NCBI GenBank assembly: GCA_008973525.1
Contig: WACJ01000108.1
Span: forward strand, 992,001-1,056,000
Origin: Stenopsyche tienmushanensis
Lineage: Eukaryota; Arthropoda; Insecta; Trichoptera; Stenopsychidae
DNA length: 64,000 nucleotides
Reading direction: 5' to 3'
Shown here: positions 45,985 to 58,740 of the stretch, in pieces
Layout of the letters: each line of letters begins with the position of its first letter
How positions within the stretch are numbered: the first letter of the stretch is position 1
Position numbers and translations under genes: made by a program
The notes under the pieces: generated by a model
Told to the model about the DNA's origin: nothing
The model's input: the letters and a program-made list of their open reading frames with translations, nothing else
The model's database searches: none

Positions 45985-46639
45985 TAATCATTGAGTGCAA
46001 AAAGTCGGCAACTTTTCTTTTTGCATCACACCATTGTAATAAAATGTGCCATCTAGAGATGCTGGAATGATATCACTGAAGAGGTCTACTGCCACAATTA
46101 GACCGTCGGGAAAACTTGACGACACTGCAATTGCACGTTCATTACGAAGAGGAAGACACACACGCTTGTTACACCTGAGGTCACAGGATGTTATCAAAAT
46201 AATATTAAATATCAGAATAGAACTCGTTTAGCGATTAAGATACGTCCTTAGATGATATTATTCATAGATTTATCAGTTATTTTTTGCCAAGCCAGATCAA
46301 AAGTACCGGATTTTTTAGGTTTTAAGAAGACCGCGTTATATCGAATCAGCGTGGAAAACGAGGCTTTATTGTATTTTGACTTTCAAGTTCACTTTTTTAT
46401 TGACGAGGATAACTTTACATTTGTATTTTGGTGATGCGGAAGACTTAAAAAAAGGATCATATTAGGGCGTATCACATGAACGTTCGGAATTCATAAATTG
46501 CCTATTTCCAATGAGAAATTAAATTGTTTATTCAATTTTAATAAAAATTTGCACTTTGAGAATAAATATTATCCGAATTCTTGAATTACCACGTAGATAA
46601 GCATATAGCAGGTTGTGTTCAAATTTCTGGAGCTGATCT

Positions 46640-46949
46640 TTGACTCTCTTCTCTAAATGACTATTTATTTCACACAATAGTGAGAGAATTTTGGCTGCAG
46701 GAGGGACAAATTCCCGCAGTCAAGGTTAATCGACGACCTGCGCGTCACTACTCAAACGGCAACGGTGCACGCGCATGAAGCGATCCATCGGCATGCAGGT
46801 GTTATGTCTCCGCAGGGCCACAAGAGATGGCGCTGTTAAAATAACACATTGCACCTGAAGAGAGACGGAAGATGTCGCTTTTAATATGGATAATTTAATC
46901 TGCTCATACTAGCGCTATTGCGTGGGGATGATAAGTCGCCCACGCTACA
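46640..46949 (-). mobile_element. LTR family A relic, reverse, with intact 5' terminus
   Basis: On the minus strand it starts TGTAGCGTGGGCGACTTATC at 46949, matching the start of the copy at 4065. It runs through the family landmarks to AGAGAAGAGAG near 46645. The 3' third of the LTR is missing. Confidence 0.8.
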
Positions 46950-48600
46950 GTCACATCCGAAATTGATAATCACTGGCCTAAATTGATAAGCTCTCAAGTA
47001 TTCAAATAGTCTTCGACTATGTGATCCTTTCGCTTCAAAGAGGAACGCGACAGAGGAATCCTCATCCAATGGTTCCGGGTATGTTCCACGACCGATGGGT
47101 AGATTTGGAACATCTCCATCAAACATGGTCACACGAACGAGTCGAGCTTTTACGCCTAACGCGAACAAGTGCTGTACCAAGAGAGGCAATAGGCGTTTGC
47201 TGAAATCCATCACGCTAACGAAAGTAATTAGTAAGAGACCTGTTGAAAGACACGATATTTGCAAGGCGGACGGTGTTGCAGGCGGCGCTTACCGTCTGGC
47301 ACCGAAAAGAGTAGGCGGACGGAACCCGAGACAAAGAGAAATGTCATGGCATATTAACGCCACGTAACAGACAATCGCCGATCTTCCATCTCGAAGACGA
47401 TCTGATCCGATCGAAATACGGATAGACATCGACGCACAGTTAGCCGTCCGTTGATGCAATACGACGGCATTTATGCAAATGTTATTGCAACAAAGACGAT
47501 CGCTGCTGCGATATTATCAATCAATATATTTATTTGAATGCACCTCCCACAGTGCGAGTGCATTATTATTGCACAGTGATGCTGCATTCTGCCAGATAAG
47601 AGGACACGACTTCGGATGTAAGCAAATTAAATGTACAAAAGCTGCTACGTCAATCAATGCCCCCTTCGACTTCTCTTTGTCTTAGACCCGACCAGCGAAC
47701 AGTGCTTGCAAACTCTTGCACGACGGTGCATTCGATTGAATTAAATGCATGTGAACATTTATTGTCGTGCGAATCGAATGAGCGACTTGTGTTAACGTCT
47801 ATTCACTACTGGCCTTAATCGCAAGTACACTTGGCCAGCATTGGCGCACATTGGCCACGAAGATTGAGCGACGTCGATTGCTTGCAATAAACACCTTATT
47901 ATCCCGTTCGCCAATATGCAATTTTGCAGCGTGTCGAGCATACTGCTCAAAGTATAGCGTGATTCTGCTATTACATATTGTAATTATTTTTATCGCGGAG
48001 CTTTTATTCCGTACGTCGACTGCGGCGAGGTCGTACGTATTATTACGATAAATATCGTATTAATCCAAAAACTACATAATTATACGCTACAAAATAGCCG
48101 GATAAGCATCGTTTTGGTTTTCGAGGCGGCAATGTGTGGTCTAGAGCTTCAATAAGCTCATTTTCTATTCCTATTCAGCGAGGAATAACACACACAAGCA
48201 CAACGCCGAAGCGAACAAAAGCTCGTTCAGCTCAATGGAAATTTCAGCTCTTCAAACGCGGAAGGCATAGCTACAAGGCTTCAAAACTCTGTTTTTTTTA
48301 AACGATGACTCAATTCAATACGCCTATAATTACGAAAGTACCATAACTCATGTATTTCCTATTGTAGAATGTGAAATGTGGCTGCCTTGTGTATTTATGT
48401 GCATCATTAAATTTTATTCTCATAATAATTTTAGTTCTAAAAGTGCAGATTTTTATAAAAAAATTAATAAATTACTCAGTTTGTCATTGGTAAAATACTA
48501 TTTAAAGTAATAATGATGATTTTAATTGAATTAATTACGTTTTGTAAAAGTTATGACGTTTAAATTCTCAATTACGAATTCCGAACGTTCATGTGGTACG
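46950..48600. other. CpG-rich DNA without recognised features
   Basis: Several frames stay open for 60-130 codons on both strands (for example 47264-46881), but none has a protein motif. The stretch 47450-48060 repeats GCATT/TTGCA words without a clear unit. Confidence 0.4.
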
Positions 48601-48639
48601 CCCCAATAACAATTAAACTAAAGCGTAAATCCAGTGAGC

Positions 48640-48790
48640 AATCAGCTGAAAGGCTTCGACATCGAATTGTCCATTGTAAAAGTGAGGAGGAGGTTGTTTG
48701 AATCTGGTTTGAAAGCTGGTCGATCAAGACAAAAACAGAAAATCACACCAGTAATGAAAATCAAAGTTAACACTTTAACAGCCCGTACGA
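48640..48790 (+). pseudogene. Tc1-like transposase N-terminal scrap
   Basis: One frame gives KVRRRLFESGLKAGRSRQKQ followed by KITP, the Tc1-family N-terminal helix-turn-helix linker (VRRRL...GLK...). It is preceded by decayed coding-like sequence in another frame. No catalytic motif was found nearby. Confidence 0.55.
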
Positions 48791-48954
48791 TTTTAGAATA
48801 AATTTTGATAATATATCAAAAAAGCCACTCATGGTTTAACCCTTCTGTCAATGAAAGGTTTGATGTCCTCCTGTCAATTAAATAGGTAAAATCGAACAAA
48901 ATATACTTATCTGGTTTTTACAAACATATGATCCATAAAGGATTTCTTACGATG

Positions 48955-49075
48955 CAGTTCAGCATAAATTATTTTGTGGAGCGAATGGATTAAAATCTCT
49001 TTACGGAACACACAAAAAGTCCTGTACAAATCCTATGAAAAAATACCTAGGTCTGATCAAATCTATTTTATTGGC
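48955..49075 (+). repeat. dispersed repeat family F, copy 2
   Basis: TGGAGCGAATGGATTAAAAT, ACAAATCCTATGAAAAAATA and TCTATTTTATTGGCTT match 22920-23060. Confidence 0.5.
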
Positions 49076-49194
49076 TTTAGGCATTGTCAGACGATTTTTG
49101 AGCGTTTGTCCAGGATATGGCACACATGTTGTATCATCGACCATTATAGTGTTTGAACCAGAAAATTAAATTTAAAAATTTAAACGGCCATGTA

Positions 49195-49312
49195 ACGCTT
49201 GTTGACCTTCATTAAGAATTTCCTGAGATTTCTCGAAGTCTTCTTGTTGATATTGCATCAGAAAAACTTGATTGCAACAAGTTGTGTGCGAGATAGGTGT
49301 CCAGAAAGCTTT
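49195..49312 (+). pseudogene. mariner transposase scrap
   Basis: The sequence for ...SEKLD-NKLCAR followed by a stop, with GGTGTCCAGAA, aligns with the mariner relic at 14455-14560. Too short to judge its origin. Confidence 0.5.
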
Positions 49313-49369
49313 TCTGGGCTCTAAATTTAACATTTTGAGTAGTGGACTAATTTTAAATCATCATAAACT

Positions 49370-49505
49370 TAGACGCTATATTCGTATATGCATCAATTAT
49401 CGTCCGTACAAATCCATTTATCTCTCATGACCGCGCAGCGTGTATAAAGCTCGTATATAAATAAATATCACACAATATTCGTTCATTTCTTCGCACGAAC
49501 ATAAG
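49370..49505 (-). repeat. dispersed repeat family B fragment
   Basis: AATCCATTTATCTCTCATGA, CCGCGCAGCGTGTATAAAGC and TATAAATAAATATCACACAA align with 2180-2290 and 55430-55505. Confidence 0.45.
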
Positions 49506-50924
49506 CAATACACTTGAAATCGATAAATTTGGATGACTATTTCTGAATCACTGGAATTCGATCGCAAATACGCGATTGTACTGCTCAAATGGATAGTATA
49601 TTTGTATCCTGTGAATTTAATACGCGAAGAGAATTTCGAACCTACATAAATGTCTTAACCGAATGTCCGCTTTTATTTAACGCCTGCATGCCTCCATACC
49701 ATATAATATAGGATTATAATCGATAGATCAAAGGTTAGATCATATTAATCGATCTATAAAAAATTGGCAGCTGCATACATTATAAAAATAATCTCATAGC
49801 GCGGTCGCAAAAAAAATTTTTTTTGGCAAATATTAAGCACTTATGAAAAACTTGACGTCTTATTATCGCGATACGTGATAAACATTGATCAAATATGATA
49901 TTTCATTGATTGCTAATGAGATACATATATAAATTTGTTGTTTTTTATGTTAAAGCAATTTGATATTGAACGCGTGGGATGCGTGTGTCATTGGATCACA
50001 TTCGATTTGCCGCTTAAGCTACAATATCGTACGGCTCACGTTCAACGAATTCGAGCCGAATTTAAAACAAACACCATAGGCGATCGTCCCGAGGATCAGA
50101 ATGTAAGTGTTGCGTTTACATTAAACGCCATGGTCGAGAGTGAGTTGTGAATAATGAGCATTGGCGGGAACGCCCATCTATTGATTCAAGCACTGCAAGA
50201 ACTTTCTAGCAACAATGCGAATAGCAGATGATGGGAAATGCAAGTTGGTCCCATTGTTCAGAGGTCGGCAAGCGGCGCTACATTTCAATTAGGTTGTCTT
50301 TGCTGCATCGCCGCGATCCGGACGAAAGATTAGCGACATTTTCGCGGATCCGTGTAGCACGTGCAAGTGCAATTGCACGAAAAATCGTGCACTTTCACTG
50401 TGGGGAGCACGCGTCTTTGAACCCGTGCAATACACTGCTGCCTGATGCATTTTTGCAATCCCCCATACATCATTCCCATGACGTTTGAAATGTTAATACG
50501 GCCATTTCTACCGGTTTAGCGTGCAACGTGCTTTACTGCATACAATAAATGCTGGATAATTCATTACGTGCACTGCTACTTTGAACTGTGCAAATATTAT
50601 GAAGGATGGAGTTATATAATGTGCGATAAAAATGAGCTTTAATTAGCAACGAGCGAAAGCGAACGATCGCCATCTAGCGGCATCGACGATAACCATACTT
50701 CCACGCGATAAACGGATCATCCAAATATGCTAATTCACAGATTCGAAAATTGAATTCGTTCAGTCAAAAGTCAAAGGTCGTCGTGTAATAGGATCTTTAC
50801 AATGCGATACATTTTGAACTTTTGAAATCAGGTCAACCAATATAACATCTGCGACATAATTTAAACAGCATGACCAATGCGAATCTCAACTATAAAAGTC
50901 ACCCTGAATAATATATGTATAATT

Positions 50925-51029
50925 AAGAAAGACTTTATTCTCTAAATAACTATTTATTCCACACGAGAGAGAGGTTTGGCTGCAGGAGGGACGAGTTCCC
51001 GCGGCCAAGGCTAACCAACGATGCGATGA
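50925..51029 (-). mobile_element. LTR family A fragment, reverse arm of an inverted pair
   Basis: ATAACTATTTATTCCACACG, TGGCTGCAGGAGGGACGAGT and CGGCCAAGGCTAACC match the reverse copy at 3780-3860. It is followed at once by a forward LTR copy, giving a head-to-head arrangement. Confidence 0.7.
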
Positions 51030-51415
51030 GCGATTTACCATCCCCACGCAGTAGCGCTGTTAATCTGAGCAGATTTAATTCGCCAGATTAACAGCGCTAT
51101 CTCTTGTGGCCCTACGGAGACATTACACCTGCATATCAATGGATCGCTCCTTGCGCTTTCACTGTTGCCGGTTGAGTAGTGACGCGCAGGTCATCGGTTA
51201 ACCTTGACTGCGGGAGGGCGTCCCTCCTGCAGCAAAAATTCTCTATTGTGTGGAATAAATAGTTATTTAGAGAAGAGAGTCTTTCTATTCAACGCCCGTC
51301 CATTCCCATCCATTCGTCCAGCAACATCACGGTCCGATAAAATAACGGACCCGTGCACTAGCGCGGCCATCCCAATGAGCACTTTGGGAGCAGCCCGAGG
51401 ACTCTACCCCCGAAA
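51030..51415 (+). mobile_element. LTR family A relic, forward arm of an inverted pair
   Basis: It runs from CCATCCCCACGCAGTAGCGC through TTAATTCGCCAG, CATCTCTTGTGGCCCTACGG, GTGACGCGCAGG and AGAGAAGAGAGTCTTTCTAT to GGAGCAGCCCGAGGACTCTA. It covers most of the LTR but lacks the TG start and CA end. Confidence 0.75.
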
Positions 51416-51454
51416 GCTTGAAATCGATTAATTATATCATTCACATATCATTAT

Positions 51455-51660
51455 TAGTCGATAAATTTGGGATAACTATCTATACAATCGTACGATGTAA
51501 GCAAGATACTCACTCCGTCTCTGTTTCTCATTCACAATCTCCGACCTGCAAGAAACTCTCTCGGTCTCTGTTCTCTCTAAGCTCAACGTGTAAGACACTC
51601 TCCGTCTATGTCCATCTCTGAGCTCTACATATAAAAGTATCTTTCTAAATCACTGGAATT
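51455..51660 (-). repeat. dispersed repeat family D-like, inverted copy
   Basis: It contains GATAAATTTGGGATAACTAT, CTATACAATCGTACGATGTA and a degenerate run of TCTCTGTC/CTCTCTCGG words, as at 38940-39130. Confidence 0.5.
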
Positions 51661-52124
51661 TGGACACAACTCTGTGTCTTAACTCTTCAAGGGGTTAACA
51701 TTAGGATCATGGATCAAAATTTTTGATCAATAATTTTCGGGTAAATTTTGCTACCTTAAAGCTAATGTAAAATGAGATATTTTGTTATTTCGGGATAACC
51801 ATTATTTGGTTTTGCCAATTTATTTGTTGTTTAACGTTATAATCTTCGACGATGATTTGCCATACGCTTTTGCCAACAATTCGCAATAAATTTTACAGAT
51901 GTCTCTTTAACAACATGGCTGCTATAAACTAACAAACATCGAGCGTCCCTTTTGAAATATTTTGTATCAGGCACAAACTGAACTGAGTTCACTATATTTG
52001 GTTTGTATGTCATACCGTAAGGTGACTTTATTCTGCAATTCCAAGTTCTTCTTTCTTCTTCGTTTGCGTGTGCGCGATATTGGAATATGAATGTTGAATG
52101 AAAAAATAAAAAGTTGACACATGA

Positions 52125-52300
52125 CAACATGCCTTGGCCACGGAAAGATGCATTCTTCCCGCAGGCTCCCCAGTGGTCTCGCAGCTGAGATCTCTCTCTA
52201 CGATTAAATAAACATATTAGCCAGTACGAGCATATTTTTAAAACCACCTAACTATCTTCCATCTCCGCATCTTCCAAAAGCCGCATCTAATCAGCAGTTT
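52125..52300 (+). mobile_element. LTR-like repeat family H, copy 2
   Basis: GCATTCTTCCCGCAGGCTCC, CCAGTGGTCTCGCAGCTGAG, ATTAAATAAACATATTAGCC and AAGCCGCATCTAATC match 45140-45440 in order. Confidence 0.55.
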
Positions 52301-52639
52301 CTGCTAAATGATCCTATATTTGTTAAATCTTCAATTAAATATTGTATGTATTTTTGTGTTCAGCTTACTACTAAATCATACATTCTAGTTCATGTTGGTT
52401 GTGTTTGTGCTTTTATTGGATAAAGCGGAAAGAAATGTCATTTTGTTTGGTTGCGTCTTTGCCGTCAGTTTGCCTCGGGTTGCTGTCGAGTGAATACGCC
52501 AAGGTTGATGTCATTTTGAAGATCTGTTGTTTGTCTTACTTTTTCAAATATTTTAATTTTTTTTTAGCCATAATGAAAATGTCCTAGCCAGAAATTGATG
52601 AGACCCCATTTGCGATTTTGTTTACTGTTTTTATTCGAT

Positions 52640-52960
52640 AAATGATTAAAAGCAAAAGAAGCTACCCAGAGCATCTGTAATGCATATTGCAACATATTGA
52701 ATATTCGAAAATGCCATAGATGGTTTAAAAAATTCAAAAATGGCGACAGAGATTTGAAAAATAAACCAAAATCAGAACGACCTCCAACAATCGATGATGA
52801 TGCATTAAATTCTCTGGTAGAATCTGATCCTCGATAAACAATAAAGGATTTATCGCTAGACGTCGGCTGTCCCTGATCGACAGTAAAATACCGTTTGAAA
52901 AGACTCAGACAGGGAATTTGGGTACCGCACGAGTTGTCGTTGATGACAATATATTGTGTG
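52640..52960 (+). pseudogene. mariner transposase N-terminal relic
   Basis: The translation in broken frames gives WFKKFKNGDRDLKNKPKSER, then PPTIDDDALNSLVESDPR, then (after a stop) a helix-turn-helix remnant ending WVPHELS. This is the paired helix-turn-helix N-terminus of mariner. No catalytic domain follows. Confidence 0.8.
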
Positions 52961-55379
52961 TTCGCTGCTCTAAGCATGCGTTTACGCGCGTAACACATTT
53001 GTATCTATAAAATAAAATTGTATTGAGAGGAGTGACTTGGTTGATCGACTTTAAATGATGTCCAAAATCCGTATAGTCGTTCGCGCTATGAAAACTCGAA
53101 TATCTGGTTCACACGTTAATTGCTCCCATATATGACGCAAAAATGTGGAATGCTCGATTGATAATTGGCGGACGACATAACGGATCGATGCAGACAAATC
53201 CTGAAGGTCGCTAATGGCTCCGGGACTCCGATCCGGGACTGGATACATCCTTCTTGGGCATATTTGAATGTCGCAAAGACAATAAATCAGTTTTTGTGTA
53301 CCTGTCGTCCGAGTTACGAGACAAAAGGAAACGACGTCAGTTGTTAACCCTTCCGGCGTGATCGGCGGACTTGTAGTTCGCCCAAGAAGCCTATTGTCTG
53401 GAAGAGCATTGTTCGAATCCCGCGCGCGAACAAACGACCATTTCACAGGTAATTAAATGCAAACACGCAGGAAGGAAGTCGACGATGGTGATGTAAATTT
53501 TTTTGAAATAATAAGAGGAAAACTGCGTTCACATGACAATCCCATTAATTTTTCCGCCGTCGAAGAGCACGCCGCGGCGCGATCGTGTCGCAATTCCAAC
53601 GGTTCTAAACTCTACAGTACACAGCCTGGATCTGAATAATGTATAGAGTCAATAAGTGATGAGTGCGACGATCGTACAATTTTGCATATTGACTCGAAAA
53701 ATTGTCTGTTTGCTCGGTGGTGCGATTTCTGGATGAATTTTGCACAAAAAATTAGCTTCTATTTGCGAATAGCACGAGTCTATCAAAGAATGCATGACGA
53801 CAAAGTGCTGCTAGAGACATTAGCGCATTCGAAATTATGTAATTTCAATCCTCTGAAGATGCTAAATATTGTCCAAATATGAGCAGATTAAATAAAAGCT
53901 TTTTCTAAGAGTGCTATTAAAAATAACGGAATTTGAACACATTAAATTTTAAAATCTTATTGCAAGAAAAAATGGCATAACTCTGGCTTGAATAAAATGT
54001 CGTACGAATTTGATATCGATTTAATTTTTTTAAAATGGATGCCAATACATACATGTCAGATTTTACATCCATGCATTTAAATTTAACAACCAGATGTCAG
54101 TGTAATATACCCGCGGTAATCCGATATTCGTTTTGTAAGGCAGTGTCGGATTGTCCAATTTGTCGGACTATAGAGTACCGTCTTCGACCCCTTGTAGTCC
54201 GGAACTTTTTTAAAAGGAGTACTTTCAATCCGAAAAAATATGAAAGTGATGAGATATACATAGATAATACAAGGTTTCATATTATAGAATTGACGTCATG
54301 AACATCTAGCACTTAAACTATGCTTTGCTAGCTACAGAGTCTCCTTGTAAGACATCTTTGCTTTCATGGCCAATATAGAAATAGATGTATACTTGTTTAT
54401 TTTCTGAAGAAGCCACATATATAATTTTCTTGAAAGTTTGTCTTTTGCCTTGTACTTGAATTTGCCTTGTATTAATACTTGTATTGGAATGTCGGACTAC
54501 AAGGGGTACCGGATTACCACGGGTTTGCTATAATACTAACAAGGCAAGAAATAAGGTTGGTTTTACATGTCATTTTTGGATATATTTACAGTGTCCATAG
54601 CTATATTTGAATTTTGGCCAAAACAAAATTTTACGTTACAAGTATCAAGTTCAACAAAAAAATCATTCATTTATGTTTAAAAATATCGATTCAGCTAATT
54701 CTTTTAAAGAAACTAGTAAATTGTTTTTTTAATCTAAAAGCTAAGAAGATTTACAACAGTTCTTTTGCATAATATGGATTTGATTCCTTATATATAATAT
54801 AAAAATCCAGGAAATAGCCCATTATATTAATTCTTGGTATAGTCTTGTTAAGAGAATGACACATGAACAATCGCAAGCAAATGAGATGGTAATTGAAAAG
54901 CATTATCACAATTTTGTTATAAAAATACAGTGAGAAAGTACGTCAATCATTTGTGTTTCCGTGGGAACGCTCGGAAAAACTAAATTCATTGAAGAATATT
55001 AAAATTCACACTCAAATAGTATTTAGCATCTCCTCCGTGTTTGCATTTCAAATTTGTTTCATCAATGCAATCATCGTTTTATTGCGAAATCACATGCAAT
55101 ATATGCAAATCGTATGGCGAAATACATATGTGATATTTTTGGCAAACAAGATAAAAACAAAATTATTTGATCGAACTTCTATACTTGTCCAATACTCGGA
55201 AAAAAATATTGCAAAAATATATCTATTTGATATATTGATGGAACAATCTAAGATTGGAATACGTCGAAATATGTTTTTTTGCAAGAATAAAATCTCAAAG
55301 CATATCGAGGATTAAATATATTTTAAAATGTATTGCATAAGGGAGAAGTTCCATAATTAATCTATTTACCCTTTGGGTA
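52961..55379. other. DNA without recognised features
   Basis: A B-box-like GTTCGAATCCC at 53410 lacks a tRNA fold. A 120-codon plus-strand frame (54953-55315) is rich in I, K, N and F, as chance frames are in AT-rich DNA, and matches no family I know. Confidence 0.4.
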
Positions 55380-55505
55380 GTGAGCTAATTTAAAATCTTC
55401 ATAGTCTTAGGTGCTATATTTGCTTGGCCTCCATTTATCGTCGCACAAATCCACTTATATGTCAGAACCGCAGCAGCGCGTATGATGCTTATATTTAACA
55501 CTCTC
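55380..55505 (-). repeat. dispersed repeat family B fragment
   Basis: CACAAATCCACTTATATGTC, AGAACCGCAGCAGCGCGTAT and GATGCTTATATTTAAC align with the copy at 49400-49480. Confidence 0.45.
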
Positions 55506-55734
55506 GTCGCCCGAAGTGAATCGGCGTTGTTTCTCACAGGGCCCAAATTCGATAGTCGGAGCATAAACAAAAGGAATAGCGATGAGATATTATAACGCAC
55601 TGTTAACGTATTATTTATAAGAAAAAACTGGATTCGCTTTTCGCATATTATTTGATAATAACTTTTAATGTGGCCATAGAAACTACAAACCTTTTGTAGG
55701 CTTTATTTTAAAAATTATTACATTGAAAGTGTGT

Positions 55735-55850
55735 TGTAGATAAATTTAGATCAGATGTTGAATACGCACTCGAGTGATTCAAATAGTATGCACGCACATG
55801 TTGAGTACAGCGCTCCATAACGCTTTATTTATTAGGGAAACCCGAAAATA
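55735..55850 (+). repeat. dispersed repeat family E fragment
   Basis: GTATGCACGCACATGTTGAG, TACAGCGCTCC and ATAACGCTTTATTTATT match 16870-16930 and 63110-63150. Confidence 0.5.
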
Positions 55851-56039
55851 TTCGAAAAATTGGTTAAAAAAATTCAAATTTATTAATAATATTTTTTTAT
55901 AGACATTATAACATATAATTCCTATTTTGGCATTGCATAGACAGTTTGTGTTTTAAAGAAGGCGTAGCACGTTTTTCGTTGCTCGTTTTTGTATTGTTTG
56001 ATGAAGGCGTGCGGTATCCATCCTACCCCATAACATCCA

Positions 56040-56190
56040 TCCTATTCGTTTTGCTGATCCATGGGAATTCTAGCCTTTGTAATCATTTATCGATTGCTTG
56101 TCGTGGATCTGACTCCATTAGGGATTTTAGTGCATCATTATTATATTTCAAAGCTCGTCTCGTTCTCAGTTCATCCCTTGCATTCCCAAC
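56040..56190 (-). pseudogene. mariner transposase N-terminal scrap
   Basis: On the minus strand, 56182-56090 reads DELRTRRALKYNNDALKSLM then ESDPRQAI. This corresponds to the DDDAL..LVE.DPRQT block seen at 52780-52840. Heavily decayed. Confidence 0.6.
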
Positions 56191-57284
56191 TTACGAACAT
56201 TATTATGCATATAAAAAAAAGTTGAGAATCACTTTATTTATTCAAATTATCGATACGCAATACAGAATAAGATATTATTGATAAAATATACTAATAAAAT
56301 AAGTAATGAATTATGACGTGTAGTGCGCGTCGCCCACATTACACTTTTATGAATACAGTACGTTTCAAAATCGCTAAACCGCAACTCCCACATGAGCGAA
56401 AATCGAAACGCATAAAATTCTCAATAATTAAATCACGTCAATCAATACGGAATTATTGTATTTACTTTTTTCAAATGCTAATTAGCCAAAAAATTTAAAT
56501 GATTATACAGCCCGTACATTACGGCGCGGGCAAAAAGTTGATCTACAACATCGAGTCGTACTACTTATTTTCTCTCTATTGTGTGCGAAAAAAACGATTT
56601 GAATAATCGAATTGACGCATAAATAATGCAAATTTTTCCCAGAACTCCACGCGAATAGACACAGATATAATAACGATGAAAAATATTGCTAAATTGCCAT
56701 CGAACAGTATGCCTCCGGGGCGGACACTGGAATGAGAACGACAACTGCAAGATATTATTAACAATAAGATCGCATTTAAAAAAAATTGATCGATCGCTGT
56801 AATTACCATTATGAATCATTTTAATGCGATTACCCAATGAAATTAAATAGGAACGATTTTTTACATCGAAATAAATCGATATCTGAGCTAAATCTGTGGC
56901 GCGTACCATAGCAAGATCTACGAGGGGGATTCAAATATAAACATGAATTTTGCTGTGCATTTATTCCATCGAATAGAAAGCTTCTAGATCGAGTCACTGA
57001 AGAAAGAAGGCGAGAAGTAGCATCCTCTGTTGCGCAACGCATAATTGTTCGTTTTCTCACAAACGAACTTGAGATGAGACTTGAGACACAGTTCGGTGAT
57101 ATTACTCTAAGCAAAACCCAAACATTTGATTGGGTCTAAAAGTTTCATCAAGGTCTAAAAGTCTACAAGATTTTATACATAACAAACAGACGGTAAATGT
57201 GGCCTACTATTGCCAGCTGTTAGATGACGCTAAGACTGCTTATTGTAACAAAAAACGAAGATAACCGATTCGAGGTGTCCTTTT

Positions 57285-57640
57285 TCTGCTCTGCAGTCCG
57301 TCGTCTGCCGTAGTCCCTTTCAAACTGAGGTTGGACTCGTGATGGCAGTGAACCCGCGGTAGTATTCCTTTGAATTTAGCTTTAACTTTTGTCCTTCCTC
57401 CTCCGCCGCACCCTCAAGTGTAATAGTCTGAAGCTGGTCTTCCTGTGGAAACCTCGCTTTTTCTGGAGGGCACGGAACAAAACAGGTGGGCGCCTGGATG
57501 CTCTGTACATAGCGTTTCTAGCGGGACCAAAATATCAGTGGAAGACTTTCTCTGTGTGGCTAGTCCGAGGTAATCCGGAACAGACCATACAGCAGCGCAG
57601 GAAATGGGATCGCACATTAATGATCCCCCAACCCAGTTAG
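57285..57640 (+). repeat. dispersed repeat family X, copy 2 (best preserved)
   Basis: It is about 350 bp, matching 8908-9175. An 83-codon frame (57389-57640) stays open and reads RTLKCNSLKLVFLWKPRFFW, later SVWLVRGNPEQTIQQRRKWD. In the 8.9-kb copy the corresponding peptide is broken. The repeat may be the 3' part of an unknown element. It precedes a mariner-linked segment, as at 19.4-20.7 kb. Confidence 0.55.
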
Positions 57641-58119
57641 TCGCTGTCTGTTGTCTGTCCCTTTTCTGCCCTGTGGGACATTCCGTTGGATATAATCGGC
57701 CTTATATCTGGGGATCAGGACATGCAAGCAGACGATCTCCAAGATCCTGCTGAGGGAGCAACGGTCGTTATAAAGGCATTCCGCATCGTGTCCAGCGAAG
57801 GCCTGCCGGTGCTGACTGACCGGTGTACTCTTACTGGATCTTGAGATCCAGTGTCGTAGGATAAAGTTTGTAGCCCAGAATGGTGGGACTCTGGAAATCG
57901 GCGGCAAATGCATCCCTATGGATGCATTCAGCAAATTTCATCGAAGTTTGCTGGCAAGATAGGTGGACCGCGTCTACTTTCGGCAGCCACCTCTTTCTGT
58001 TCTTTCAAAACCGTACCGTATGTACCGTATGCGGTCGTCTCGAATTACTGAACGCCGTAGTTCCTAACGGGACACAGGCGGTTTAAGGCTTCTCTTCACA
58101 GATTCAGGATTTCCCAATT

Positions 58120-58740
58120 TTCGGATCAATCGGATAAAATCAGCGGTCCAATGTTTGGACCGGTTGGACACGGAAACCTTGTGGCCACTCCCTCCAACTT
58201 TAGAGCATTCGGGGCTATTTGCATGAGGAAAAATGCATTCTTGGGGGCTTTCTACGACTTCGATAGAGTCGTAAAGGCCCCCGATTATTTAGCTAGTTCA
58301 TCCACAAATGACTACAACTAATGGAAAAATAGCGGGTCTTCGCAGGACATGAATTTAAATTTTTCGATTTGGCACCCTAGCGTGCACTTTTGAAGTGCGG
58401 GCTGGCATGATCCCAAATAGTGGGATCAATAAATAGCTCAGGTCAGTGGAGGGTCCCATGTCCTTCTTCTGCATGATAACGCACACAGCAGCCGTAACTC
58501 GTAATAAGCTCACCCAATTATACTCGAAACACCCAACTTATCAGACTTGGTCCCATATGACTACCATATGTTTATAGAGGCATTAGAAGGGCAACGATTT
58601 CAGGACAACGCTGCGGTCGAACAATACGTGCGCGACTGGTCATTTCCTATCCGATGGAATAAATGTATTTCTAATTAAGGGAACTATGTATGTAAATAGG
58701 ACATTCCATTCGTATTTTTATATATTACTAACAAATTTGT
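58120..58740 (+). pseudogene. mariner element relic, C-terminal half
   Basis: Broken frames give VLLLHDNA (about 58460-58483), then YDYHMFIEALEGQRFQDN (about 58555-58610), then AAVEQYVRDW and a WNKC...GNYV end. These are the second and third catalytic blocks of mariner. The upstream part, 58140-58230, matches 19465-19550. It is the uninterrupted counterpart of the relic at 19.4-20.7 kb that carries a hAT insertion. Confidence 0.75.

Noticed and set aside
46881..47264. 127-codon minus-strand frame
   Set aside because: It overlaps the end of LTR family A and has no protein motif.
53360..53435. B-box-like GTTCGAATCCC suggesting a tRNA or SINE
   Set aside because: No convincing A box at the right distance, no cloverleaf and no second copy in the window.
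54953..55315. 120-codon plus-strand frame, considered as a chemoreceptor exon
   Set aside because: Rich in I, K, N and F, as expected by chance in AT-rich DNA. None of the conserved chemoreceptor C-terminal motifs is present.
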